From NCBI GenBank assembly GCA_039105265.1, contig JAPFFF010000001.1, positions 8,494,001-8,558,000 of the forward strand: a stretch of 64,000 nucleotides of DNA, in the 5' to 3' direction. The notes under the pieces were generated by a model. It did not search any database. It was given only the letters and a program-made list of their open reading frames with translations, and had not been told where the DNA came from. Position numbers and translations under genes: made by a program. Origin of the DNA: Tritrichomonas musculus. Taxonomy: Eukaryota; Parabasalia; Tritrichomonadida; Tritrichomonadidae. Positions 1 through 9,382 of the stretch are shown here, in pieces. The stretch's first letter is position 1. Each line of letters opens with the position of its first letter.

Positions 1-417
1 GTCAAAGCCTCAGGAGGAGGAGATGGACCAGAAGACTTTGTTGGAGCCCTTGAAATCGCTTTCAATAAACTTTCCTGGCGTGAAGGTGGGAAGAGAGCCA
101 TTATTTGGATTGCTGACGCACCGGCACATGGAAAACGCTATTGTGGCTCTGATAATCATCAAGAAGAAGAACCAAAGCTCGAACCTTTGGTTGAAAAGCT
201 CGGAAGAGATCATTATTATTTTGTTGGGTTAAGTTTGAATGGAGGAGCTGATAGAACATTTTCAGAAATGAAAGACATTTACAATGCTAATGGAGGCCAA
301 TCTTTCAAAATTGTATCTTTTTGTCCTGAAAAAGGAAATGAACTTGAACGTATTAAAGATACAATGAAAGTATCAACAATTAATGTTGTAAATGAAGCTA
401 TCAGTGATTTTGAATAG
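1..417 (+). CDS. VWA-domain protein, C-terminal part (gene starts before the window)
   Basis: Frame 1 is open from the first base to a TAG at 415-417, so this is the last 138 residues of a longer protein. The visible part begins with a glycine run followed by DGPEDFVGALE, then WREGGKRAIIWIADAPAHG and, later, YYFVGLSLNGGADRTF. This order (GGGDGPED, then an IADAP strand) matches the second half of the von Willebrand A fold seen in alpha-kinase-linked VWA proteins of the vwkA type. The DGPED acidic loop is in the position of a metal-site loop. No kinase domain follows, and the protein ends about 60 residues after the fold. An internal ATG at 187 is not the start, because homology continues upstream of it. 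The gene converges on another VWA gene, with 228 bp between the 3' ends. Substrate or partner is unknown. Confidence 0.75.
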   Translation, partial: VKASGGGDGPEDFVGALEIAFNKLSWREGGKRAIIWIADAPAHGKRYCGSDNHQEEEPKLEPLVEKLGRDHYYFVGLSLNGGADRTFSEMKDIYNANGGQSFKIVSFCPEKGNELERIKDTMKVSTINVVNEAISDFE

Positions 418-645
418 TTATTCTATAAATATATATATATATTGTTTGGTTATTTATATTATTTATTAGCATTTTAAATATAATACATAATTTATTACAA
501 TCCCGCTTCATAAAGTTGTATATGACTAGTCGATATTATATACAATATTAAATCCGTATATAAAAATGTTAATCAATATTACATTACCACCTTTTTAATA
601 AAAAATTAAAAACATAAAAATGTTGTGCTTGATTGAAAGTTACAA

Positions 646-3618
646 TTAATCTTTTGATTTATGATCTTCAATCCATTGATTAATTCTAACTTTCAAACTG
701 TTGTCAACTGGTAAATTCAAATCTGAATCTATAAATTCTTTGCCAGTAATTGGGCATTTTGCCTTAGGATTACTTCTAATGTATTGAATCAAAGCGCTTC
801 TTTCGAAATAAACGCCTGTTGATGCTAAAACAGGCTCTTTCATAAGTTTTCCAGTTAAGCTGCATTTGAATGATGGATCAACATCTTCATATTCTTGCAT
901 ATCATTCGCGTCTAAGCCTTCAGGATCTCTTTCAATATTCCATCCAACAAGCCAATCATCGCAGCTTGGTTTAGAATTATTTTGGTTATATTGTTGGATT
1001 TTGTTCCTATATTCTCCTTCATTTCCTTTTTTTAAGATTTCAATTCTGGTCGGATCGATTGGATCTTTAACATTTGGGCATATTAAAAGACCTTTTATAG
1101 CATTCAGTAAGTCATGAACAGTATCATCAGCTCGATAATTAATATCAAGATTAGATAAGCAAATAAAGCCAGTGTCGCTGATGTTTACATGATAAGGAGG
1201 CTGAACAAATCTAATTGTCGGAGGAGCGCTTGGATATTGTTCTGGAAATTCAATTGTCAAATAAAACCAACGATCTTTGTATGGTGAGCCATCTGGACCT
1301 CTGAGTAATACTCTCCATTTATCAATATTATCTTTGAAAGTAAAAACTTTAATGCCTTCTTCTTCACTTCTAACTGCGGATAAAATTCGGATTTCTTTCA
1401 AAATACGAGCTTTACGGCGTGGCGGTTTGCGCCCTTTGTTCATTACTGTAATATAAATAGGTGATACAAGTGCATTTTTGTTGTTTACTTGAGCAATTTC
1501 AGCTGCTTTTGATGGAGCATGCTTATCCCATTGATCAGGACGTGGTGCCGGAGTATTTTGAATTTGATCATGATTAAGTCTTTCGGTTGAAAAAGGCTTA
1601 AAATCACGGATAAGGACATTATAAAAAGGTTCTTCAGCAAAAATGTTCAGTCCTTCTTCAATTGAAGATGGATAAAAGGCACATCCACCTGTCATCTTGG
1701 TAATCTTGAATAAACGTGCATCTGCTTCATCAAAAACATACAGGCAATCAACACGAATCTGATTATCAATGAGAAATTGAGCAACCTTTGAAATGTCATA
1801 ATGGAAATAGCGTTGTCCTTCCCAAGTGTAATCAGCATGATTATCAAAACCATCAGTCAAAACAATTATTCGTTTAATAGCATTGCAATACTTTTTGTGG
1901 GCTTCGACTAATTCTTCAGCAGCTGCTTGCATTGTCTTAAAAATGGCGGTTGAGCCGCCTTCTTTTATTTTCTCAAGCTCATCACGAAATTGAGGAGTAA
2001 GAATAGTTAGATCACAAGCAATAGTATAATTTTGATCAAATGCTATGAGGCCAAATAAAGAAAAGTTGAGTGATGTATATGCTGCATCTAAGAAGGATAT
2101 TAGGTATTGTTTTGCTGCTTCAAATCGAGTCGTTCCATTGTATTCTTCAAACATTGAGCTTGATTTATCAAGTAAAATATAAACAATTTGACTAACCTTT
2201 TTGGGATCAACAATATCGATCGTCATAGATCCTCGAACCTTTGAAAAAATTTCCTTAGCAAGTTCTTCAGGATTAATTGATTCGGTAATGCCTTTTTCTG
2301 GATTTACAATATCAAAATTATCTTGTTCTTCTTTTTTCTTACCATAAGTCCCGTTTAAAAATAGCCATGGGCCATTCACACCTTGAAAAAGAGCAGAACG
2401 ACGTATTTTCCTAAGATCAATTGGAGGTATAATACTAAGTGAATGGACGTTTTCGCAAGCTGTATCTATATCTTCTTTGGTAGGCTTTGTATACTTGTAA
2501 AAAATCCAATCAATTCCTCTAAAGTCTGGATCCCAGAGAGTAGCTATCATCTTGCCCTTTATTTTGTTTTTTTCTTTGATGTGATTTAGATATGCTTCAG
2601 TGCTAACTTTCATAAATGGTTCGATATAAATTGTGCATGGTATAGTTCCATTAATATCAAGATTAATAAAATATGTCAATAGCTGAGGAGTGTATTCAAG
2701 TAAATTCGCATCTTCAATTGTTTGACTGAAGAAATCACGCAGAATTGTAAAAATTGGTGCTGTAATTTGAATTATTGTTAAACCTCGAACGGTGTTTCGG
2801 GTTTGTAGCTGATGAAGAGCGCATATAAGTGGTGCAAAAGGAAAAAAGCGTGAGAAAGAGGTGACTATATAATCTGAATCTTCACCGTTTTGATTGATAT
2901 AGCCTAATATTGAAGCCATGGTGCATAGTCCTTTGATACTACTATTTTTATAACAAGGTGAAAGAAGCGATTTCTTTTCGTCAGTGCTAGCATCGCACGT
3001 ATTAATGATTTCTTCTTCCAAGTCTTCTTCCATAATATCGTCTGTCACAATTACATACAAATGTCTTCGAAATATACGTGTAGTATCGCTATTTTTAAAA
3101 TCATTAATTGTGCCTGATAAAAATTGACAACCACTTGGTAAAAATAGATTAATTTTTTGATTTCGATCGATAGAATATTTGTTAATAAATTTTTCTCTTA
3201 TTTCTAATTTTAATTGCTTAACATTTTTGTTTTCATCAATTTTCATAATTTCACCTTCGATCATTGTTTTAACAGTAATATTACTAAATACAATATATTC
3301 GTCATCTTTTGTATCTTTATAATAGACTAGTTCATGCTGATATTGCGGATTAGGCTCAGGCGGTCTCAAGGTTAGACAAGAATATTCTGGTGCGATATCG
3401 ATTAATTTTGAAAATGTTTTTTTAATTGAAGATCCATAAATTAATACTTCAAAATTTGATGAAGTTCCCAAAAGATCTTGCATAAATTTGCATAAATCAT
3501 CAACTGTCTGATTAGGCTCAAATTGAAATTGAAAGCATCTGTCTATTCCTATAACTTTAATTTTATAAAAAGTCATTTCAAAAAATAGTTTGGCAAATTT
3601 CTTAATATATGTAGTCAT
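646..3618 (-). CDS. VWA + ubiquitin-conjugating (E2) + U-box (E3) multidomain protein
   Basis: A 990-residue protein that seems to place two steps of ubiquitin transfer on one chain. Residues 1-200 contain two stretches that could be ubiquitin-like. Residues 200-440 are unassigned. A VWA domain covers about 478-660, with a DxSxS metal site at D484, S486 and S488 and a later LTDGFDNH loop near 588-594. An E2 (UBC) fold covers about 735-885: RILKEIRIL starts it, the usual HPN motif reads HVN at 810-812, and the likely catalytic cysteine is C820 in GFICLSNLD. A U-box covers about 912-985 (KCSLTGKLMKEPVL, then KCPITGKEF and a conserved hydrophobic tail). Known U-box proteins bind an E2 and move ubiquitin to substrates; here the E2 would act in cis (inference). 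VWA domains usually bind proteins. It is divergently transcribed from the importin-like gene. Confidence 0.85.
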   Translation of the reverse strand: MTTYIKKFAKLFFEMTFYKIKVIGIDRCFQFQFEPNQTVDDLCKFMQDLLGTSSNFEVLIYGSSIKKTFSKLIDIAPEYSCLTLRPPEPNPQYQHELVYYKDTKDDEYIVFSNITVKTMIEGEIMKIDENKNVKQLKLEIREKFINKYSIDRNQKINLFLPSGCQFLSGTINDFKNSDTTRIFRRHLYVIVTDDIMEEDLEEEIINTCDASTDEKKSLLSPCYKNSSIKGLCTMASILGYINQNGEDSDYIVTSFSRFFPFAPLICALHQLQTRNTVRGLTIIQITAPIFTILRDFFSQTIEDANLLEYTPQLLTYFINLDINGTIPCTIYIEPFMKVSTEAYLNHIKEKNKIKGKMIATLWDPDFRGIDWIFYKYTKPTKEDIDTACENVHSLSIIPPIDLRKIRRSALFQGVNGPWLFLNGTYGKKKEEQDNFDIVNPEKGITESINPEELAKEIFSKVRGSMTIDIVDPKKVSQIVYILLDKSSSMFEEYNGTTRFEAAKQYLISFLDAAYTSLNFSLFGLIAFDQNYTIACDLTILTPQFRDELEKIKEGGSTAIFKTMQAAAEELVEAHKKYCNAIKRIIVLTDGFDNHADYTWEGQRYFHYDISKVAQFLIDNQIRVDCLYVFDEADARLFKITKMTGGCAFYPSSIEEGLNIFAEEPFYNVLIRDFKPFSTERLNHDQIQNTPAPRPDQWDKHAPSKAAEIAQVNNKNALVSPIYITVMNKGRKPPRRKARILKEIRILSAVRSEEEGIKVFTFKDNIDKWRVLLRGPDGSPYKDRWFYLTIEFPEQYPSAPPTIRFVQPPYHVNISDTGFICLSNLDINYRADDTVHDLLNAIKGLLICPNVKDPIDPTRIEILKKGNEGEYRNKIQQYNQNNSKPSCDDWLVGWNIERDPEGLDANDMQEYEDVDPSFKCSLTGKLMKEPVLASTGVYFERSALIQYIRSNPKAKCPITGKEFIDSDLNLPVDNSLKVRINQWIEDHKSKD

Positions 3619-3732
3619 ACTCTCTCAAAAATTTAAAAAATTGAATTGTTATTCATTTTTATAAACTATTCATTTATTTCAAATGAGTATTGAAATTTTG
3701 AAATAACTTTTTGAAACAGTGAATGATGAACC
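3619..3732. promoter_or_regulatory. short divergent promoter region
   Basis: Only 114 bp separate the start codons of the E2/U-box gene (minus) and the importin-like gene (plus), so both promoters must lie here or inside the genes. On the plus strand there are TCATTT matches to the trichomonad initiator (TCA then pyrimidine then A/T) about 60-80 bases before the importin start. No clear match was seen close to the minus-strand start. Confidence 0.5.
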
Positions 3733-6411
3733 ATGGAAAGACTATATAATGTATTAACTAATGAGCACGATCAAAATCAAATAACGCAATTTACACTCGA
3801 GCAAAACAATAATCCTAATTTTGGATCCATTTTATTTCAAGCATTACAAAACAATTCGGCTGAAATCCCTCATGATAACCCAACTTTTTTGATAAAATGC
3901 TGTTTTCTCTTAAAGAATTGGGCAAAAATTAACTGGGAAAATATGGATATTAATCAAAAAAACGAATATTTCGATTCTTTAAAAAAATTAATTATCAGCA
4001 AACAAGAAGCATACGTACTTAATCTATCAGATGCATTTATAGATATCGCAGATAGAGAATTAAGATTAAAATCCAATAATTGTAAAATTTACGAAGTTCA
4101 CTATAACGATTTTTTCAATTTACTTTCTTCTCCACAAAGCTGCTCGATGCAGCAAATAATTGCGGTATTACATATCATTGACTTTGCGTCTCACAGGTAT
4201 AACAAAAGCGAAGGGCATGATTACGATGAAATTTCATTTTTTTTGTCAAAAGTCGTCGAAGTAATTTTACCATACCTAGGGAATGAACAGCTTTTGTTAT
4301 CTCAAGAAGGTTGTGATATTCTGGGGTTGGCATTATCTATTTTTATTCATCCTTTTATAATTGTAAAGCCGCCAATTGAAAATGAATTTTCAATTCCATT
4401 TAAATTTTCAGAGACTATTGAAATCAATTATATTAATCACACTTTTTCAAACGCCCACCTTTTATGTTCAGTAGTTCGTTTTTTAAATCATGCTTATAAA
4501 TCCACTTACAAGAAAATTTTTAGGCAAAATGCAATTAATATTCTTCAAACGAATTTTCAGCTACTTTCTATAGCATTAGAGCCCACTGCTGATAATCAGG
4601 AATTAGATTATTATCTTATTTCCAAAATCTTACAGATTATCGAACAATTTAAAACATATATTACTCCGCACCAAAATATTATAGACTTGCTTTTGCAATC
4701 AGCAAAGCTTACGCCAACAGACATCACCAATTTTAATTGTAATCCGAATATGTTCTACTATAATGTATATTATACCGTTTATATTTTTGATCACAATGAT
4801 CCTCCATTTTTATCTCGTACAATACTTTCATTCGTTTTTTCAAAAAATTCGCATATAAAATATAAATTCATTGAATATCTTATTTCACTTCCTCCAAGTG
4901 AAAATGTTATTCGGTGTCTTGGATTTTGTATAAATTCCAAAAAAATATTTGATGAAGAAGAGGATATGGAAGAAGAAGAAGAAGAAGCAGGAAATGAATT
5001 TATCCTCCCAAATTCAATAACTCCTTATTATACCGAATTAATTCAAAATCCAAAATATCATCAAGATCCGTTCATGATAACGTCTATTCTTGACCTTATT
5101 CGATACTTAGTCCCTTTTATCCCTAATGAACAAAAAATGTACCTTATGCAAATATTGCCGAATTACTTTGTGGCTTATCATGAATATCTTATTATAACTC
5201 TTTTCTGTATAAGACTTTTAAAAAAACTCATTGGGCCTGATATTCCTCCATTTGAAAATGCAATTCAATTTATTATTCAATCATTGCCTAATTCATTCAC
5301 ACCAGATTGGTTAAAGTGCATTAAACGGATGATTCAATTCTGGCCAAACACTGTAATTCCGTATGTAGATATTTTTCTAAAAGATATCTTTGATAATTTT
5401 AATGAGTCTCTCAGCAAAATTCTTTTAAATGCTGATCAAGAAGATATGGAAACAGAGAATGTTGAATCAAATCTCCAATCATGTGCAAATTTGATCAGTT
5501 GTGCTGGGCCTTCTATTGTTAAACCATATTTTCTCGAGATTGTTAAAAATATATTCGAAAATGACTTGACAGATTTAATAGACGATCTTGTTGTATTTTT
5601 AACTGCAGTTTTCCATTCCGGATCGCAATTAATACCTGATTTCATGAAATTGATTATTGGAGCTTGCCAACAAGATATATGGAAAGGTCATTCAGGTAAT
5701 CTTCTCCGTCCATTTTTTGAACTGGTCAGTTCAAATCCTCAATTATTTATAGAACTGAACATGTGCAAATTTTTAGCGGAATTCTGCATTAAAATGCTGA
5801 CTAATGAGATAACTGATTGTGGCAATTGGCTTGACTTTGGGTGCTTTTTAGCATGGGTTATTATTATAGATGGACAGAATAAAAACGAAATCGATCAAAA
5901 TGATATTCAAAATATCATTCAATGCGGAACAACGATCATTAGAATAGGAAACGCTAAAGCTGAGCTTATTTCAAGCTTTCTAGAAATTTTAGCATCAATT
6001 GCAGTTTCCCGTAATATTTATCCAGACGAATCTGTAGTTAACTTAATGGTCAACTCTGTCAAATCAAATTTGATCGTACGAGTTTGCCAAAAGCAATTAT
6101 ATATTATTTTCTTCTTAAATTTCGCGATTGCTCAAAATAATTTTGCTGATCAATTTGTTCCAGTTGCATTTCATTTAATAAATGAAATGATTATACAAAA
6201 AAATACTGAGAGATACTTCGATAAAATTAAAATTCCGAGAGAATTTCATAACTTGACTTTTGATTTCCCATTCAGATCCCCAATTGAAAGTTTCCCACTT
6301 TCACAGATTCTTTTTCAGGCTTTGCAATTTTGTCAGAAGGAAATTGTTGCAAAAATTCAAGAAAGTTATCCTGTTGCCTTTAAACAGCTTGTTGAACAAC
6401 AATCTTCTTAA
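3733..6411 (+). CDS. importin-beta family nuclear transport receptor (importin-7/8-like)
   Basis: An 892-residue, all-helical protein with the layout of karyopherin-beta receptors. The N-terminus (residues 1-110, with the stretch ILFQALQNN then FLLKNWAKINW) resembles the importin-beta N-terminal HEAT repeats that contact Ran. Around 328-350 there is a TDITNFNCNPNMFYY stretch like the segment of importin-7/8 and CSE1 that precedes the middle repeats. An acidic run lies at 407-418 (DEEEDMEEEEEE), also typical of importin-7/8 and CSE1, where it is thought to help Ran or cargo binding. The family carries proteins through nuclear pores under Ran-GTP control. Length is somewhat short of the usual 960-1040 residues. 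CSE1 or another exportin cannot be excluded. Confidence 0.7.
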   Translation: MERLYNVLTNEHDQNQITQFTLEQNNNPNFGSILFQALQNNSAEIPHDNPTFLIKCCFLLKNWAKINWENMDINQKNEYFDSLKKLIISKQEAYVLNLSDAFIDIADRELRLKSNNCKIYEVHYNDFFNLLSSPQSCSMQQIIAVLHIIDFASHRYNKSEGHDYDEISFFLSKVVEVILPYLGNEQLLLSQEGCDILGLALSIFIHPFIIVKPPIENEFSIPFKFSETIEINYINHTFSNAHLLCSVVRFLNHAYKSTYKKIFRQNAINILQTNFQLLSIALEPTADNQELDYYLISKILQIIEQFKTYITPHQNIIDLLLQSAKLTPTDITNFNCNPNMFYYNVYYTVYIFDHNDPPFLSRTILSFVFSKNSHIKYKFIEYLISLPPSENVIRCLGFCINSKKIFDEEEDMEEEEEEAGNEFILPNSITPYYTELIQNPKYHQDPFMITSILDLIRYLVPFIPNEQKMYLMQILPNYFVAYHEYLIITLFCIRLLKKLIGPDIPPFENAIQFIIQSLPNSFTPDWLKCIKRMIQFWPNTVIPYVDIFLKDIFDNFNESLSKILLNADQEDMETENVESNLQSCANLISCAGPSIVKPYFLEIVKNIFENDLTDLIDDLVVFLTAVFHSGSQLIPDFMKLIIGACQQDIWKGHSGNLLRPFFELVSSNPQLFIELNMCKFLAEFCIKMLTNEITDCGNWLDFGCFLAWVIIIDGQNKNEIDQNDIQNIIQCGTTIIRIGNAKAELISSFLEILASIAVSRNIYPDESVVNLMVNSVKSNLIVRVCQKQLYIIFFLNFAIAQNNFADQFVPVAFHLINEMIIQKNTERYFDKIKIPREFHNLTFDFPFRSPIESFPLSQILFQALQFCQKEIVAKIQESYPVAFKQLVEQQSS

Positions 6412-6434
6412 TGAAATAATATTAGATATTAAAA

Positions 6435-6437
<3 letters not shown>

Positions 6438-6469
<32 letters not shown>
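6438..6469. repeat. T32 homopolymer
   Basis: A run of 32 T starts 27 bases after the importin stop codon. Similar long T or A runs lie at 19136-19167, 29255-29292 (38 T) and 60752-60777 (26 A). They are easy sites for sequencing error. Confidence 0.9.
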
Positions 6470-6471
<2 letters not shown>

Positions 6472-6555
6472 CTTGATTTGCTTTTTTATTTATTTCATTG
6501 TTTCATTGATGAATATATTCTCGGACCTTTTTTAATAAAATTTTTAATTTGAATA

Positions 6556-6918
6556 AGCTCTGTCCAAAAATGTTCTACTTAACGTACACATAAACCGCAT
6601 TTTCCACTGAAAATTGACTAAAAAAACGATAAAGTGTCGAAAATTTCTGTTTTCTCTCAAAGTAATGTATTCAATTTTTCAGAAGTTTATTTTTATAATT
6701 ATCCTTTCAGCAAGCTGTTTTTATACAAGGAGCCCTGGTTTTTGAAAGAAATAGCCGCGTCCTTAAGAGGAATTACAACTTTCTTTGGGACATGCGCTAC
6801 TCTCAGAAAAAAGAGCTTTGGAAAAAACATTCGAATCACCATATAGGTGCATGAGAAAAAAAATGATAATTTGAATACTCTCTCAAAATTCAATTGTCGA
6901 ACATTTTAGTATAGAGTT
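6556..6918. mobile_element. mariner-like MITE, family B copy 1
   Basis: A 363-bp non-autonomous element. It starts AGCTCTGTCCAAAAATGTTC and ends with an imperfect inverse of that sequence (AACTCTATACTAAAATGTTC on the other strand), with TA on both sides (6554-6555, 6919-6920). The whole unit recurs in inverse orientation at 20761-21125. The short open frame inside (about 70 codons from 6634) is also in the other copy and belongs to the repeat. TA target and TIR suggest Tc1/mariner; the mobilising transposase is not in this window. Confidence 0.8.
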
Positions 6919-7851
6919 TAGTATTCTTTCAAAAAGTGGATTTTGTGTAATGAAAATTCACTTTTTGATTTGATCATAGAAAATATTCCATGTATTTGAA
7001 TTGATATTTGTTCATTTGTATTCAAAAAGTATATTTTATTTATTTCACAACGATTTGTATTTTACTCTAATTAGAATTGACTTTTATTGATTTTAAAGCA
7101 ATAACTCAAATTCATAATGAAAAATAAAATTGCTATGTCAGAGTTTACAGAAATCATTTCATTTTTTTAATCAAGAGAAAATGAAGTATCGACCAAATAT
7201 CAATTCAAATCAAAAGTTCTTCTGGTGGTTGTGTTTATAATTAATCAAGAGTGACTAAAATAGAAAAAGGAAAAAAAAATGCTTTTTCATGCTGCAAATG
7301 CAAATGGACACTTTATTGCATTGAAAAGACTGAATGGAAGTTTTCATACCAATTTTTCAGTTTTGACACATAATGATTCCTGAAAAATTGAAGAAAAAAA
7401 CTTTTCTTTTTATTTGGCTGTTTCGAAAGCTCTTTTTTGTTATTTTTGAGCTTTTGATAAATCAACTGAAAATCAATGCGATATCTGTCTTAAAGAGAAC
7501 TTCTTTGGCACTTTGCTGTTCAAAATAAACAAATAGAAATGTGTAAGTTGCTGTTAAAGTAAAAAACAATTAACATAAAGTGTGTTGATGAAAATTGAGG
7601 AGAAAAAAAAAGCCTCAGATTGATTATGCAAGTAATCAAAAAAATTTAAAGAAATAAAATTGACACAAGCATATCTTGATTGATTATTTTATCTTTTGTT
7701 TTACTTTTTCTTATTATAAAAACAAAATAAGCATGTAAAAAAATGATCATTTCAATAAAATTGCTTTTAAATAGGAAATGATTTCAATAAAATTCTTTTT
7801 GATTTAAAAGATTTTTTTTTATTCACAAAATGCGCTTCTATAATGAAATTA
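6919..7851. other. intergenic, no gene seen
   Basis: AT-rich DNA between the MITE and the GTPase gene. I see no open frame with plausible protein character, no RNA gene and no terminal repeats. Confidence 0.6.
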
Positions 7852-8427
7852 TTATGCAATTAAGCATTTAGATTTTTTTTCTTTCTTTGATGATTCAAAT
7901 GCAAAATGAACTTTTGCAATGGATTGCAAAACGCCATTTAAATTATATTGCTTTAATGAAGAACATTCAACGTATTCCAATGCTTTTATTTCCATTTTCA
8001 ATTGCTCGCCTTTTAAAGTCGAAATGGGCGACATTTCTTCATCTGAGCTAATATGAAAATTATCTCGCAAATCACTTTTCATTCCAATTAACACAATCTT
8101 TTTGTTGGGCTCATATTCTCTAATTTCGTTTATCCATTTGCTTTTAATGCTTTCATATGATGGTGGTGAAACAAGAGAAAAACAAACAAGAATTATGTGA
8201 TACCTAGAATATTCATATTGCCTTAATTTTATAAAATCTTCTTCTCCACCTAAAATGTCAGTAATTTCAATGTTTACAGATATATTATTAAAATTTATTG
8301 TAGTTGCATAAGTATCGTATACACTACAAATGTAGTAATCTGGAAATTCTTTATTTTGAATTGTTAACAGCATGCTTGTTTTCCCTACATACCCATCACC
8401 AACAATCCCACATTTTATTCTTTCCAT
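7852..8427 (-). CDS. Rac/Rho-like small GTPase with Gly at position 61
   Basis: A 191-residue Ras-superfamily protein that aligns with human Rac1 without gaps through position 62. The P-loop is GDGYVGKT at 10-17. Switch I is SVYDTY at 35-40, with Ser for the usual Thr35. Switch II reads DILGGEED from D57, so residue 61 is Gly, not the catalytic Gln. The G4 motif is GMKSDLRD (Met for the usual Thr) and G5 is ECSSLKQ. The tail is basic (KKEKKSK) and ends CLIA, a CaaX box for prenylation and membrane attachment. Rho GTPases control actin and membrane dynamics. Loss of Gln61 usually cripples intrinsic and GAP-stimulated hydrolysis, so this protein may stay GTP-bound (inference). A DOCK-type exchange factor is encoded at 43777. 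Confidence 0.9.
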   Translation of the reverse strand: MERIKCGIVGDGYVGKTSMLLTIQNKEFPDYYICSVYDTYATTINFNNISVNIEITDILGGEEDFIKLRQYEYSRYHIILVCFSLVSPPSYESIKSKWINEIREYEPNKKIVLIGMKSDLRDNFHISSDEEMSPISTLKGEQLKMEIKALEYVECSSLKQYNLNGVLQSIAKVHFAFESSKKEKKSKCLIA

Positions 8428-9382
8428 TATATTTTAAATTAAAATAAAAAAAATGGAAAATTCACATTCAAACAAATGACAGCCCATTATTTTTTCTCTC
8501 AATTTAATTGACAAAAAAATATTTATATCAATTTTACAAAATTTTTGAGAAAAAACAAATAGACAATTTATATTGATTTAAATTGTAAATATCTTATTTG
8601 TTTATTTTCATTTTACATAATAAATGATGAATATAAATAGTATTAATTTTATATTTTAAAATATTTACTTTTCTATTTTATTGAAAAAAAAAAATGAAAA
8701 TAAGGTAAAGACCCCTGAAATACCTATCAGACACGGGAATATCTGTCGGACATTATTAGTAAAGTACCTTGTAGAATAAATATTATATAATACAATTCTC
8801 GCACATTTTTTAATATTGTGAATAACTCAGAAATCACTCAGAAATAAGTTTTTTAAAAAATGAAAAAATTGAAAGAAATTCAGAAGTGGACTTCACCCTT
8901 AAGATTCGAAACATTGACCAAATATTATTGATTCGAATTTTAAGAGTTCATATATTGCATATTTTCAAAACAGTTAATTATTTCGGTTTTTAATGTAGTT
9001 TTACATAATTGAAAAAGTTTCTATAAAAAAAAAAAAAAAACGACTTTTTGAATCTAATCTTTCTAAACATTCAAACCTTCTATCTTAAAAAAATAAAATT
9101 TATTTGAACAGCAGTATTAGCTCAAAGTTCTTATTTTAAAACACTATATAATTTTAAAATTGAATTGATAAACGTTCATCAACACTTCACATGAATTTTG
9201 TATATTTTTAATTGCATTTTAAATTTTATTCATTTCTATATATAAATGTATCATAAGCAATCAAAATTGGATTTTAATAATCCCTCCCTTTCATTCAAGG
9301 CCATTATATTGACCTTTATTTCACCACTATTTTTCCGGGCAATTTTCGTTCCAAATTTTTTCATTTTTTATATTGTGTCATT
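8428..9382. other. intergenic between divergent genes
   Basis: About 950 bp of AT-rich DNA between the start codons of the GTPase and ankyrin genes, with A/T runs. TCATT motifs at 9361 and 9378, just before the ankyrin ATG, fit a trichomonad initiator. No gene seen. Confidence 0.5.

Noticed and set aside
6634-6846. Small gene of about 70 codons, related to a 128-codon frame at 20659-21045
   Set aside because: Both lie in family B MITE copies and follow the repeat, including its termini.
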